Origin: Ruminococcus sp.
GTDB taxonomy: Bacteria > Bacillota > Clostridia > Oscillospirales > Ruminococcaceae
Direction: 5' to 3'
DNA length: 36,487 bases
NCBI GenBank assembly: GCA_022641595.1
Contig: JALCDN010000011.1
Coordinates: 1-36,487 of the forward strand
Shown here: positions 7,213-16,456 of the stretch, piece by piece
Position numbering within the stretch: position 1 is the first letter of the stretch
How the letters are laid out: each line of letters begins with the position of its first letter
Notes under the pieces: generated by a model
The model's input: the letters and a program-made list of their open reading frames with translations, nothing else
What the model was told of the DNA's origin: nothing
The model's database searches: none
Position numbers and translations under genes: made by a program

Positions 7213-8790
7213 ATGAAATTAAAAAACGGTAAACATTTTAAGCGTATTATTGCCTTTGTTGTTGCACTGGCAACAATAGCCTCGGCAAGCATGACTGCAA
7301 GCTTTGCAACTCAAAATGATACAAAGAATGAAGTCGTTAAGCACGTTGATGACCTTAGGTCTGTTTTCCCAGGATTAACAGAAAACAAGATGCAGCTCAG
7401 CGACCCTGCTTTCTCGGAAAAAAACTGGTATGAGTACATCGACTATACTTTTTATACCGATGTTGTAGACGGTGATATGACTTATCGCATCTACAAACCT
7501 ACAAATTTCAGTTCTGCATCTGTTATGGCAATCGGTGACTACAATCCAAAAGAAGTGCTTGGCAATACAACTAACCTTTCCATGAATCTTGGCGAACTGC
7601 AAACCATATTTGATATGGCTCAGCAAGGCAGCAACATATCAAAGGACTTTGTTGGACTTGATATGACAAACGGTATTGCAAAGAGCATGAACAGTGTAAG
7701 CTCTGTTATGGATAACAGCAAATATTATTCAAATTCGAGCTTTCTTGGAATACCAGGTGATAAAAAGTACACAGGTGTAAGCAATGACGGATTTTTTAAT
7801 GCAAGTCAACTTTCTATTGAAATTGTTGAATCGGAAACAGTTTCTGCTTGTAAAACAGTTTCTGCTGATTCTGCTTATACTATATCAGAAAATTATGAAA
7901 CCTCAAAAGATAAGTCTACTTATAAAGAGGCTTCAAATGCTGTTACAAATCAGAAAGAAGATGTCACGACAAACGGTGTAGCAATATCAAATGCAACTTC
8001 CAAATCTTCGGAAATTGGTCAATCTATTTCAGACTCAATTGGTTATGAACAAACTGTCGAAGACATAACTTCAGATTCAAGCTCTCACAAAACAACAAAT
8101 GGGGTTGATTTTGGTACTAATATGTCAGCTCAATATGGGGTGGCAGGTTCGTTTATAGAAGCTGGAATGAGCATGAATATCACGAAAGGAAGCGAAGATG
8201 AGACATCTCATAGCAATCAACATTCAAATGCTAGTACTATATCAAGTTCACGTACTGAAGAAAATAGTGCATCAATTACTAATTCAAGTGAGCAAACGAT
8301 ATCTGCTAATATTGACCAATCACATTCTGATTCTACAAGTATCGAAAATTCAATGACAAATGGTTCAAATAATACAACTGGTCAGAAATATGCTAAAGAT
8401 GTTTCTTTGAATCTTGGCTACGGCGTTGATTATCAATATGGCAACGAACATTCACTTTCAGTTGGCGTTACAAGAACTTTTGCTGCAAGAGAAGACGAAA
8501 AAGTAAAGAATGTTGGCTGGAAACTTTGCGAATATGTTGTAAAAATACCATATTACATTGAAGCCATAAAGAAAGACCAGACAGGAAATGAATCAGTATT
8601 ATATGGTCAGTATGTAAACTACAATTTACTCAACGGTGTTTGCAGAGTGTTTGCTAACGGCTACATTGAACATTGGTATACAGGCGAACTTGTAACATAT
8701 GCTGATTTCTTTAATGGATTTGTTACGACAAGTGAAATTATTGACAAGGCAAAATTACAACAAAGTGAAAAGTCTAACGGATTAGGCTGA
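7213..8790 (+). CDS. Secreted protein with aerolysin/ETX-MTX2-like Ser/Thr tract (unknown function)
   Basis: This 525-residue protein has a Sec signal peptide (about 1-33, ending ASFATQ) and a strong AAGGAGG site. Residues about 35-200 form a globular N-terminal part. From about 205 to 395 the sequence is rich in Ser, Thr and Asn with alternating polar and small or hydrophobic residues, and two Ser/Thr strands flank GVDFGTNMSAQYGVAGSF. This pattern recalls the insertion hairpin of aerolysin and epsilon-toxin-like pore formers. Residues about 400-525 form a C-terminal domain with paired aromatics (CEYVVKIPYYIEAI, NGYIEHWYTGELV). I do not recognise a named family, and a glycosylated linker is the alternative. 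The next gene follows after 17 bases with coupled translation. Confidence 0.85.
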   Translation: MKLKNGKHFKRIIAFVVALATIASASMTASFATQNDTKNEVVKHVDDLRSVFPGLTENKMQLSDPAFSEKNWYEYIDYTFYTDVVDGDMTYRIYKPTNFSSASVMAIGDYNPKEVLGNTTNLSMNLGELQTIFDMAQQGSNISKDFVGLDMTNGIAKSMNSVSSVMDNSKYYSNSSFLGIPGDKKYTGVSNDGFFNASQLSIEIVESETVSACKTVSADSAYTISENYETSKDKSTYKEASNAVTNQKEDVTTNGVAISNATSKSSEIGQSISDSIGYEQTVEDITSDSSSHKTTNGVDFGTNMSAQYGVAGSFIEAGMSMNITKGSEDETSHSNQHSNASTISSSRTEENSASITNSSEQTISANIDQSHSDSTSIENSMTNGSNNTTGQKYAKDVSLNLGYGVDYQYGNEHSLSVGVTRTFAAREDEKVKNVGWKLCEYVVKIPYYIEAIKKDQTGNESVLYGQYVNYNLLNGVCRVFANGYIEHWYTGELVTYADFFNGFVTTSEIIDKAKLQQSEKSNGLG

Positions 8791-8807
8791 AAGGAGAAAA
8801 GTATATT

Positions 8808-11800
8808 ATGAAAATAAGACATATTTGTGCTTTCTTAGGTGGCCTTTCAGCATTACTTGCATTACCTGTATCAGGTTCATTTGCTGCTGATACAAACGTA
8901 AATGCATCGTTAATGAATACTGAATTTCAAGCCGAACAGGATAGTGACTTTACAACTACAATCTATGTGCCTGAAAATTCAAACATTTCAAATTTTCAAG
9001 CAGTTCTTAATTATGATTCCGATTGCGTAAGCCTTGTTGAAGCCAAACCTTGCGAAAGCAGTGCTGGCACGGTTACTGTAAATTCAAAAGACGGAAAACT
9101 TTACATTGCGTTCAGTAGTGCAGAAAACCAAACTGATAAGGTTAATATCGTTGATCTTAAATTTCATGTAGCTGATGATCTTTCTGGTGGAAAATACAAT
9201 TTTATTTCAATTGATAAATCCGCAACAAATTCTGCTGCAAGCAATACAATAGGGGACCAATTTACAACGTATGATTTGTCACCAACATTTTCAACAATGA
9301 ATATATATCAGTATGGCGATTCAAATTTAGACGGAAGAATTATTTCAATGGATGTTACTTATCTTAAGCAATATCTTGTTAAGCTGAGAGATATTTCTGA
9401 TTTATCAAAGAAGTATTCTAATGCCTGCCTTGATTTTGAAACTGATGGAACAACACCTACATTAAATTCAAGGGACGCTTTGGTTATTCAACAAAAAGTT
9501 GTTGATATGGACGTTAATCTTGGAGATCGTGTTAATGTAAAATTCTATAAAATGACTAAGTTTGACAATGATCCTTCAAAAAGGGAATACGAGCTTTATG
9601 CAACAAAATCAATAAAAGCCGGCAGTTCTTTAAAGAATATTCCAAATGTTCCTGATCTTGTTGGATTTGGCGAATCAAAATGGTCATCTTCTAAGGATTC
9701 AATGATTGATGTTGATTTTTCAAAGGTTAATTCTGACATGGAAGTCTATTCATGGTATGCCGATGAAGATCCAAATATACAAAAACTAAATGATACTGTT
9801 AATGCACTTGAGCTTGGTTTTGCTCAATCTGGAAAGTATATAACTGATGATTTTCAACTTCCATATAAGAGCAACTATGGTTCGTTCAATATGCTGTCAA
9901 CAGCAGATTATAGTGGCCTCGATATTATTTGGAATATTGATAGTGGTGCTCTTGCGCAAAGTATAAATATGAGCCATGATTATATTGTCGATATTCCTAC
10001 AGGTGACAATCAGATACCATATACAACGTGGGTAACTTTTACTGCAAATATTATGTTTAATGGAAAAAAGTATGGTTCTCATGAATTTAAACGTGAAGTA
10101 AAAGGAAAAGTTGATGTTCCAAGTCCTACTGCTTTTCAGAATGTTATTAAATCAATTCCAATTGATTTTCCTGAACATTACAGACTTCCAGGTTACATGA
10201 CCCTTGAATCATCAAGACTAAGCTATGGCGTTAATCTTGTGCAGAATGTTGATATCAAATGGTCTGTAGTAAAAAATAGTGATGGCTCGACAGCTGATCA
10301 AAGAGCTCTTGACTCGGAAAGCAATGAAATTATTTATCTTAAAGATAAAAATAACATTACTCTACAGGCAGATTTCATATTCAATGGTGAAACAGTTTAT
10401 ACTGACAGAATATCAAGAACTATACCCGCAGAATCAATTGAAGGACAAATCGAATATGCGAAAAACTATATACAAAGTTATGTTCCATCTGTGATTTCAG
10501 GTGAAACGTATTTTCCAACATCGGTTCCTCTTTATGACCTTACTGTTTCGTGGATTCCGGATATTGAATCAGGCAAGGTTAAAATAGGTAAGAATGAAAC
10601 AATAAACGGTATTACTTATAAAATTCTTGATGTAGGTGAAAAAGCAGGTTATATGGAATGGGCAAAGGCTTATGCAAACATTGAAAGAAATGGGGACAAA
10701 TCATTTGCTCAGACCGGTCTTGAATTCAATGTTCAACTTGCTGGCAATAGTTCTGAAATTTCAACTGACAAAATTCCAGATGTGAACCTTTATAAAGCAC
10801 TTGTTAACATTTTTGATAAGACATATGGAAACAATGATGGTATTCTTACCGAAGAAGAAATTTATAACACTGAAACAATGGAAAAACTTAAATATAAGGT
10901 TGACCTTTCAAATAAGGGAATCACTAATATCAGTGGTATAAAGTATCTTAAATATTATCGTAAGATTGACCTTTCTGGAAATGATTTAGGTGGTACCAAT
11001 GCAAGTCTCGGAGACCTTGCAAATCTTAATCGCCTTGAACAATTGTCAATGTCTAATTGCAATATATCTTCTATTCCTGATTCTGTATTTGCATCCAAAC
11101 ATTTAATTGAAGGAATTGATCTTTCATATAATAAGTTGAAAGATGTAAATTTCCTCGCTCTTAAAGATAGCCGCACTCATTTTGACTGTGCTTATACAGA
11201 ATTAAAAGAACTTTTCTTACAAGGCAATTATATTTCAGATATAAGCAATCTTGCATTTACTAATGATAAAGGTGAAAATGTTTCTAGAATTCCAAATGTT
11301 AATGTTCTAACACTTTCAAGAGATATTAATTATTTTGAGTACAAGACAAGTAAAAAAACTGGTAAAAAAATTCTCAAAAAATTAAGTTCCAAATTAGATG
11401 AGGATAAATATGAGTATGATATAAAAACTCCTATGAATATTGCTCCAATTGGACTGCTTAAAAATGTTTCAACACTATGGCTTGCAAATAATTCTATAAC
11501 AGATATTGAACCATTGAAAAATTGTAAGCTTCTTGCAACTCTTGATTTATCAGGTAATTCAATAGTTGCTACATCTGCTAATGACGGCCTTGAACCGCTC
11601 AGCAAACTTCAGTCAATTGTATGCTTGAAGCTTGATGGCAATGCTGATATTCAAACTGTCAGGTCTTTAAGTAAGCTGATTTATCTTGATGTTCTTTCTT
11701 TAAGCAATAATAAAATTGGAAATGTTTCAGGTGTCCTTGACAGACTTACACAGCTTACTTATCTTGACCTCGATAATAATAATCTTTCTTCATTTGATGC

Positions 11801-13841
11801 AGGTTGTTTCCAAAAGATTAAACGACTTTATCTGGAAAATAATGGCGTACCTGATGATAACGGCGAGATAAAAGAAGAATTCAAACTTAATCAGGTTCAG
11901 AATCTTTCCACTGATACAAATCTTATTGAGCTTCGTCTTAACGGAAATAATATTGATAAAAATACAATTGATGGAATTTCATCACTAACACATCTGAAAT
12001 ATCTTTCGCTTTCAGGTAATTCAGTAACTGATCTTGATTTCTTAAAAAATCTTTCCACTCTTACTCATCTTGAACTTGCTCGTTGCAATATAAGACAGAA
12101 TAGAACAGTTACAAATGTAAATTCAACAACTGGTGAACAAAAAACCGAAGAGATAAGCAATATTTCATATCTTGCAGGACTTACAAACCTTTGTATCCTT
12201 GATATTAGTGATAATAAGGATATTAACAGCATTAAAGAATTATCAACATTAACAAAACTCGGTGTATTTTATGCAAATAATATTAAATTGGACGATGCAA
12301 TGGCTATACGTTCAATGACAAAACTACAGTATCTTTCAATGCAAAATTCAGGGCTTAAAGATCTTAGTTTTTTAAATACACTTAATCTTCTTGAATTTCT
12401 TAATTTGTCAGGACATAATGCTGATGCGTTCGATTTCAGGAATATAAAGAATTACGAATATATTGTTGCATTATTCCTTGACTCTGCAAGCGGAACAGAA
12501 GCAATCAATATTAATTCATTCACCAATAAGCAAAATTTAAGGTATATGTCAATTGCTAATATGCATGTTGGCTCAATTGATCTAATTCCTGATATGGATA
12601 ACATTACATATCTTGGTCTGAGAAATATAGGTATAAAAGACTTTAATGGAACAAACTCAGGTACAGATGGATTTATAAAATCTATCACACGTTTCAAAAC
12701 ATTGAAATACATTGACGTAGCTGATAATCCTGAGCTTTTCACAAAAAATAACCTGGAAATGCTTTATGATTTTGTCGGACAAAAGGACAATCCTAAATCC
12801 ATTATCCTATATAGAGATAATGCACCTGAAGGATACGTGCCGGGAATTATGGATGCTTCAATTGAAGCAAAGGCATTAAAGAATGATGTCAATTTTGGTA
12901 CAAGTTCAGATAATATGCTTACCGCTATGAGTGCAGGTTATCAACTACAAGAAGCACTTAATGGTTATGATGTTGAATGGCAGCTTGAAGATAATGAACT
13001 TTACTATGTAAAAGACGGAAAACTTTACTTCAGAAATACAAAGGAATCAGATGCTTCTGCTAAACTAGCGCTAACAATGGCAATAAAGGGTCTTTACTAC
13101 AGACAGGAAGATACTAACACCAAGGAAAAAACCCCTGTTTCATTTACTGCTTCAATAAAAACAACCTCTGAATTACGTCCTACAGGTGAAAAAAAATTTG
13201 TTAAAACAGAATACACAACTTCTACAGATAATACACTTGATGGTTGGCTTCTTGATAATGATCTCACTGAGTATGGAGGAATTAATTGGGGTGAATGGAG
13301 CGGCTGGAGCACAAATGCAGTTTCTGAAAATGAACTCCGTAATGTTCAGACTAAAACTGAAAATGGTTACAGTGAATGGGGCGGCTGGAGCGATTGGATA
13401 ACAGATTATGTGGCAAGTAGCGATTTAAGACAAGTTGAAACGATACAGGAGCCATATGGATATACGACAAATCATTATTTCTCTGCTTGTGCTGCATCAT
13501 ATAAATCTATAACCGATGCTTTGAAGTCAATAGGTGCAGATAGTTCATTTGCTAGCAGAAATAATATAGCTGCAAATAATGGAATTTCGAATTATAAAGG
13601 TACATACGATCAAAATGTTCAGATGCTTAATTTGCTCAAGAATGGGCAACTGATTGAATGGGTAGAAAATTGTACAGGATACACAACGAAATACCATTTT
13701 AGAGATCGCTCAACGACTTCAACAACATATTACAGTTACAGAGATGGTGTAAGAGTTCCTTCTGTATATCACTTCCACAGAGATATCTATGAAGATGTTA
13801 ATGAAGATGCAATTACAGGAATGACACTTGTGGTTGAATAA
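8808..13841 (+). CDS. Giant secreted cohesin-dockerin-Ig-LRR protein with WxxW repeats
   Basis: The 1677-residue protein has a signal peptide (1-27). A cohesin-like domain follows (about 32-150: FQAVLNYDSDCVSLV, LYIAFSSAE). A dockerin-like pair comes next (about 168-236): GDSNLDGRIISMDVTYLKQY is a good calcium loop, and the second loop, DFETDGTTPTLNSRD, has two extra residues. Then come an InlB-type repeat (about 240-320), two or three atrophied bacterial Ig domains (about 325-680), an EF-hand-like stretch (NNDGILTEEEI), and an internalin-like LRR array (about 690-1330, repeats such as LKYLSLSGNSVTDLDFL). Near 1485-1560 two thrombospondin-like WxxW repeats appear (WGEWSGWS, WGGWSDW). No catalytic domain or cell-wall anchor is seen. 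Its dockerin could dock on the anchored cohesins of the next gene, which is inference. Confidence 0.85.
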   Translation: MKIRHICAFLGGLSALLALPVSGSFAADTNVNASLMNTEFQAEQDSDFTTTIYVPENSNISNFQAVLNYDSDCVSLVEAKPCESSAGTVTVNSKDGKLYIAFSSAENQTDKVNIVDLKFHVADDLSGGKYNFISIDKSATNSAASNTIGDQFTTYDLSPTFSTMNIYQYGDSNLDGRIISMDVTYLKQYLVKLRDISDLSKKYSNACLDFETDGTTPTLNSRDALVIQQKVVDMDVNLGDRVNVKFYKMTKFDNDPSKREYELYATKSIKAGSSLKNIPNVPDLVGFGESKWSSSKDSMIDVDFSKVNSDMEVYSWYADEDPNIQKLNDTVNALELGFAQSGKYITDDFQLPYKSNYGSFNMLSTADYSGLDIIWNIDSGALAQSINMSHDYIVDIPTGDNQIPYTTWVTFTANIMFNGKKYGSHEFKREVKGKVDVPSPTAFQNVIKSIPIDFPEHYRLPGYMTLESSRLSYGVNLVQNVDIKWSVVKNSDGSTADQRALDSESNEIIYLKDKNNITLQADFIFNGETVYTDRISRTIPAESIEGQIEYAKNYIQSYVPSVISGETYFPTSVPLYDLTVSWIPDIESGKVKIGKNETINGITYKILDVGEKAGYMEWAKAYANIERNGDKSFAQTGLEFNVQLAGNSSEISTDKIPDVNLYKALVNIFDKTYGNNDGILTEEEIYNTETMEKLKYKVDLSNKGITNISGIKYLKYYRKIDLSGNDLGGTNASLGDLANLNRLEQLSMSNCNISSIPDSVFASKHLIEGIDLSYNKLKDVNFLALKDSRTHFDCAYTELKELFLQGNYISDISNLAFTNDKGENVSRIPNVNVLTLSRDINYFEYKTSKKTGKKILKKLSSKLDEDKYEYDIKTPMNIAPIGLLKNVSTLWLANNSITDIEPLKNCKLLATLDLSGNSIVATSANDGLEPLSKLQSIVCLKLDGNADIQTVRSLSKLIYLDVLSLSNNKIGNVSGVLDRLTQLTYLDLDNNNLSSFDAGCFQKIKRLYLENNGVPDDNGEIKEEFKLNQVQNLSTDTNLIELRLNGNNIDKNTIDGISSLTHLKYLSLSGNSVTDLDFLKNLSTLTHLELARCNIRQNRTVTNVNSTTGEQKTEEISNISYLAGLTNLCILDISDNKDINSIKELSTLTKLGVFYANNIKLDDAMAIRSMTKLQYLSMQNSGLKDLSFLNTLNLLEFLNLSGHNADAFDFRNIKNYEYIVALFLDSASGTEAININSFTNKQNLRYMSIANMHVGSIDLIPDMDNITYLGLRNIGIKDFNGTNSGTDGFIKSITRFKTLKYIDVADNPELFTKNNLEMLYDFVGQKDNPKSIILYRDNAPEGYVPGIMDASIEAKALKNDVNFGTSSDNMLTAMSAGYQLQEALNGYDVEWQLEDNELYYVKDGKLYFRNTKESDASAKLALTMAIKGLYYRQEDTNTKEKTPVSFTASIKTTSELRPTGEKKFVKTEYTTSTDNTLDGWLLDNDLTEYGGINWGEWSGWSTNAVSENELRNVQTKTENGYSEWGGWSDWITDYVASSDLRQVETIQEPYGYTTNHYFSACAASYKSITDALKSIGADSSFASRNNIAANNGISNYKGTYDQNVQMLNLLKNGQLIEWVENCTGYTTKYHFRDRSTTSTTYYSYRDGVRVPSVYHFHRDIYEDVNEDAITGMTLVVE

Positions 13842-13870
13842 AAATATACACATTAAAAATACCAAATAGT

Positions 13871-13897
13871 AATCCCTGTGCTTAAAGCACAGGGATT
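13871..13897 (+). terminator. Perfect intercistronic hairpin, partial terminator or mRNA stabiliser
   Basis: A 13-base arm AATCCCTGTGCTT and its exact complement flank a single A, giving a stable stem of about 11 bp with a small loop. No run of T follows, only TTATTAG. The ribosome binding site of the next gene starts a few bases later. It may lower expression of the anchor gene or protect the upstream message. Confidence 0.6.
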
Positions 13898-13915
13898 ATT
13901 AGAAAGGAAATAATT

Positions 13916-15853
13916 ATGCGTAAACTCTATTTTAAAATATGTTCGGTTATAACAGCTGTTTTATTGATTATTACGAGTTGTATTATGCCTGTAACTGTAT
14001 TTGCTTTAAGCAATACTAACATTTTTACATTAAGATATATAGAGGAAAACGGAGATGTTAAAGTTCAACTATCAGTTGATGGAATGTTGAATTTAAGCGG
14101 ATTTGATTCTGTATTAAGTTATGATTCTCAAAAGTATACAGTAAAAAGTACGAATGTATTATGCAGTAATACAATCGTAAATGTAAAATCAGATAAAAGT
14201 GAAGTCAATACTTCTTTTGGCTCAATTCAAAATATTTCAAAACCAACTGCTTTTTGTGAAATCATTTTTCATACAACAGGCAAATCAAGCGTTTCTGACT
14301 TTAAATTTCAATTATCAAATGCTTACGATGAAAATATGAATTTTGTGGATTTTACTTTAAATACAATTTGGAATGATGAGCAAACAAATTCTACAACAAC
14401 TCAGCAGCAAACTACAATTGCAACATCTTCAACATATCAAGCTACTACTAAGCTCACAACAACGACAAAAACTACTTCTATAGGGCAGACAGATCTTACC
14501 ACAGCAACTATTCCTGTTCAAAATAAAAATAATATTTTTTATTATTTTGAAAAATACAATAAAGAATCTAACTGCGTAGAGTTTACATTTGGCATTAAAG
14601 GAAATGTAGAATTTGCAAGTATAGATGGCAATTTTACATTTGATTTGTCTGGTCTAGATGAGCCAATATTAATCGAATCGGCTTCAGGCATGATGTCAAA
14701 CTATTCAAATAAACAACTATTTTATTCGTTTACAAGTAACGGTGAGAATATAACTGATAGCATGGTGCTCTTTAAGTATAATTTCAAGGTTAATAGTAAT
14801 AATTATAAGTTCAATGTGAAGCCTATAATTTCAAATGTAGCAGATATGAATAATTATATATATGATTACTCTGTTGTAAATGAATCGGATGATTCAAAAT
14901 CTGATACAACAACTACAGCTACGTCCAAGTCAGTTACTTCAACAACACAAACAACGACTAAACCGGTAACATCCAAGTCAGTTACTTCAACAACACAAAC
15001 AACATCTAAACCGGTAACGTCCAAGTCAGTTACTTCAACAACACAAACAACATCTAAACCAGTAACGTCAAATTTAGTTACTTCAAAAATTGAAACAACA
15101 TCTAAACCGGTAACGTCCAAGTCAGTTACTTCAACAACACAAACAACATCTAAACCAGTAACGTCCAAGTCAGTTACTTCAACAACACAAACAACATCTA
15201 AACCAGTAACGTCAAATTTAGTTACTTCAACAACACAAACAACATCTAAACCAGTAACGTCCAAGTCAGTTACTTCAACAACACAAACAACATCTAAACC
15301 GGTAACGTCCAAGTCAGTTACTTCAACAACACAAACAACATCTAAACCAGTAACGTCCAAGTCAGTTACTTCAACAACACAAACAACGACTAAACCAATA
15401 ACGTCCAGGTCAGTTATTTCAACAACACAAACAACATCTAAACAAATTACATCAATGTCTTCAACATTGACAACTACGATTACAGCATCTACAACTTCGA
15501 CATCAAATAGGCATATATCACCATATGAATTTGCCAATTGGGCTGAAAATGATTATTATCAGAAAACAGGCGAAATTCCATTCAGCTCTGATTACAAGGA
15601 AATCTTGGATGGAATTATTACCATTACTCTTTACAATGAAACTGGAAATATCATTGACGTTTATAATATAAACGCTAAATCAGGAACAGGAACGGATAAT
15701 AACGGTGCCGAAGTTAATCTTCCGCAGACCGGTTACAAGTACTCATTATATGATATTATAGCAATAGCTTTAGCAATAATATCATGTGGTTTATCTCTTA
15801 TCACATATTCACACTTTTATAAAAATTGCAAAAATTATAAGGACTTAAAATAG
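13916..15853 (+). CDS. LPQTG-anchored surface protein with two cohesin-like domains and a Thr/Ser repeat stalk
   Basis: The 645-residue protein has a signal peptide (1-30). A first cohesin-like domain spans about 35-150 (LSGFDSVLSYDSQKYTV). A TTT-rich linker and a second, more divergent cohesin-like domain (about 203-320, ASIDGNFTFDLSGLDEP) follow. Residues 336-511 are eleven 16-residue repeats of the type TSKSVTSTTQTTSKPV. A small domain (YYQKTGEIPF to ITITLYNETGNIIDVYN) of the kind seen near ruminococcal surface anchors precedes the sorting signal LPQTG (602-606), a hydrophobic helix and a lysine-rich tail. Sortase should link it to peptidoglycan, with the stalk spanning the wall. It would be the cell-surface scaffold of the cluster. 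No sortase gene is in the window. Confidence 0.88.
   Translation: MRKLYFKICSVITAVLLIITSCIMPVTVFALSNTNIFTLRYIEENGDVKVQLSVDGMLNLSGFDSVLSYDSQKYTVKSTNVLCSNTIVNVKSDKSEVNTSFGSIQNISKPTAFCEIIFHTTGKSSVSDFKFQLSNAYDENMNFVDFTLNTIWNDEQTNSTTTQQQTTIATSSTYQATTKLTTTTKTTSIGQTDLTTATIPVQNKNNIFYYFEKYNKESNCVEFTFGIKGNVEFASIDGNFTFDLSGLDEPILIESASGMMSNYSNKQLFYSFTSNGENITDSMVLFKYNFKVNSNNYKFNVKPIISNVADMNNYIYDYSVVNESDDSKSDTTTTATSKSVTSTTQTTTKPVTSKSVTSTTQTTSKPVTSKSVTSTTQTTSKPVTSNLVTSKIETTSKPVTSKSVTSTTQTTSKPVTSKSVTSTTQTTSKPVTSNLVTSTTQTTSKPVTSKSVTSTTQTTSKPVTSKSVTSTTQTTSKPVTSKSVTSTTQTTTKPITSRSVISTTQTTSKQITSMSSTLTTTITASTTSTSNRHISPYEFANWAENDYYQKTGEIPFSSDYKEILDGIITITLYNETGNIIDVYNINAKSGTGTDNNGAEVNLPQTGYKYSLYDIIAIALAIISCGLSLITYSHFYKNCKNYKDLK
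14921..15448 (+). repeat. 48-bp minisatellite, 11 units, coding
   Basis: Eleven uninterrupted units of exactly 48 bases encode a 16-residue Thr/Ser/Lys repeat. Units 4 and 7 share the variant encoding SNLVTS, three units apart, which points to duplication of a three-unit block. Degenerate partial units continue to about 15475. Confidence 0.92.
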
Positions 15854-15942
15854 CAGTAATTAAAATCAAATAATAAAGGCTACCTAATAAAAAACTGTCC
15901 GCAAAGAACATTTATGTACAACTTTTAGATGTACATATTAGA
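15851..15942. repeat. Dispersed intergenic repeat, member 1
   Basis: This block after the anchor gene stop codon matches the reverse complement of 25479-25562 with roughly 85% identity by eye, including AATAATAAAGGCTA and CAAAGAACATTT. The partner forms the gpmI terminator; here the stem is degraded and no T run follows. The stretch 15854-16123 otherwise holds only the hairpin at 16031-16065. Confidence 0.6.
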
Positions 15943-16030
15943 TCCTGTTCTTATTTGCTTGTAAGTACATATTTCATATCTGCCAAATAATCAATCACTT
16001 AATTATGCGTATACCTTGTTAAAAATATCA

Positions 16031-16065
16031 GTACCCCGGGTTCATATTTATGACCCCGGGGCAGT
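16031..16065. repeat. GC-rich imperfect hairpin upstream of the IS3 remnant
   Basis: The arms TACCCCGGGTTCATA and TATGACCCCGGGGCA pair with two mismatches. CCCCGGGG cores are exceptional in this AT-rich setting. It may be a terminator or a terminal structure of the insertion sequence whose remnant starts at 16124. Confidence 0.5.
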
Positions 16066-16123
16066 TTTATGCATTGACAAGTTTGCATTTGGCATTCTTT
16101 TTGTAAGCGTCAAATAAGAACGT

Positions 16124-16456
16124 ATGAGATACAATGCCATAAAGACTGATGACGGTAAGGTCAAGGGCAGGATCAGCTTTTACTGTAAAGCTTTAGAAGT
16201 CAGCAGACAGGTATTTTACGACTACATCATCCACAAGGATGATCCTTGGAAATATCAATTCCTTGCAGATGAGATAATGAAGATCCATAGCGAGGATAAG
16301 CATAACGATACATATGGCAGAAATCGTATGTACATGGCTCTCACACTGAAAAAGAATTCAGGAAAGATAAATATTGATATTCCTTGTGAAACCACCGTTC
16401 GTAAGTACATCATATTTTCACCCATCAAAAAATTTCGGATAGCTCCTCTTAATTGA
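16124..16456 (+). pseudogene. Truncated IS3-family transposase OrfB, N-terminal part
   Basis: The 110 residues resemble the HTH_21 region that begins IS3-family OrfB: KALEVSRQVFYDYI, then FLADEIMKIHSED and TYGRNRMYMALTLKK, ending with TVRKYI. The complete protein has about 280 residues with a DDE integrase core. None of the core is present, since the frame ends at IAPLN and the following 370 bases show no continuation. It is an inactive remnant separating the exported cluster from the two-component system. Confidence 0.7.

Noticed and set aside
14921-15448. Regular repeats that could suggest a CRISPR array
   Set aside because: There are no unique spacers. The 48-bp units are contiguous, coding and in frame with a surface protein.
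14866-15537. A 223-codon open frame on the minus strand across the stalk repeats
   Set aside because: It is the antisense of the 48-bp tandem repeats, which lack stops in that frame by composition. It has no ribosome binding site and a valine/aspartate monotony.
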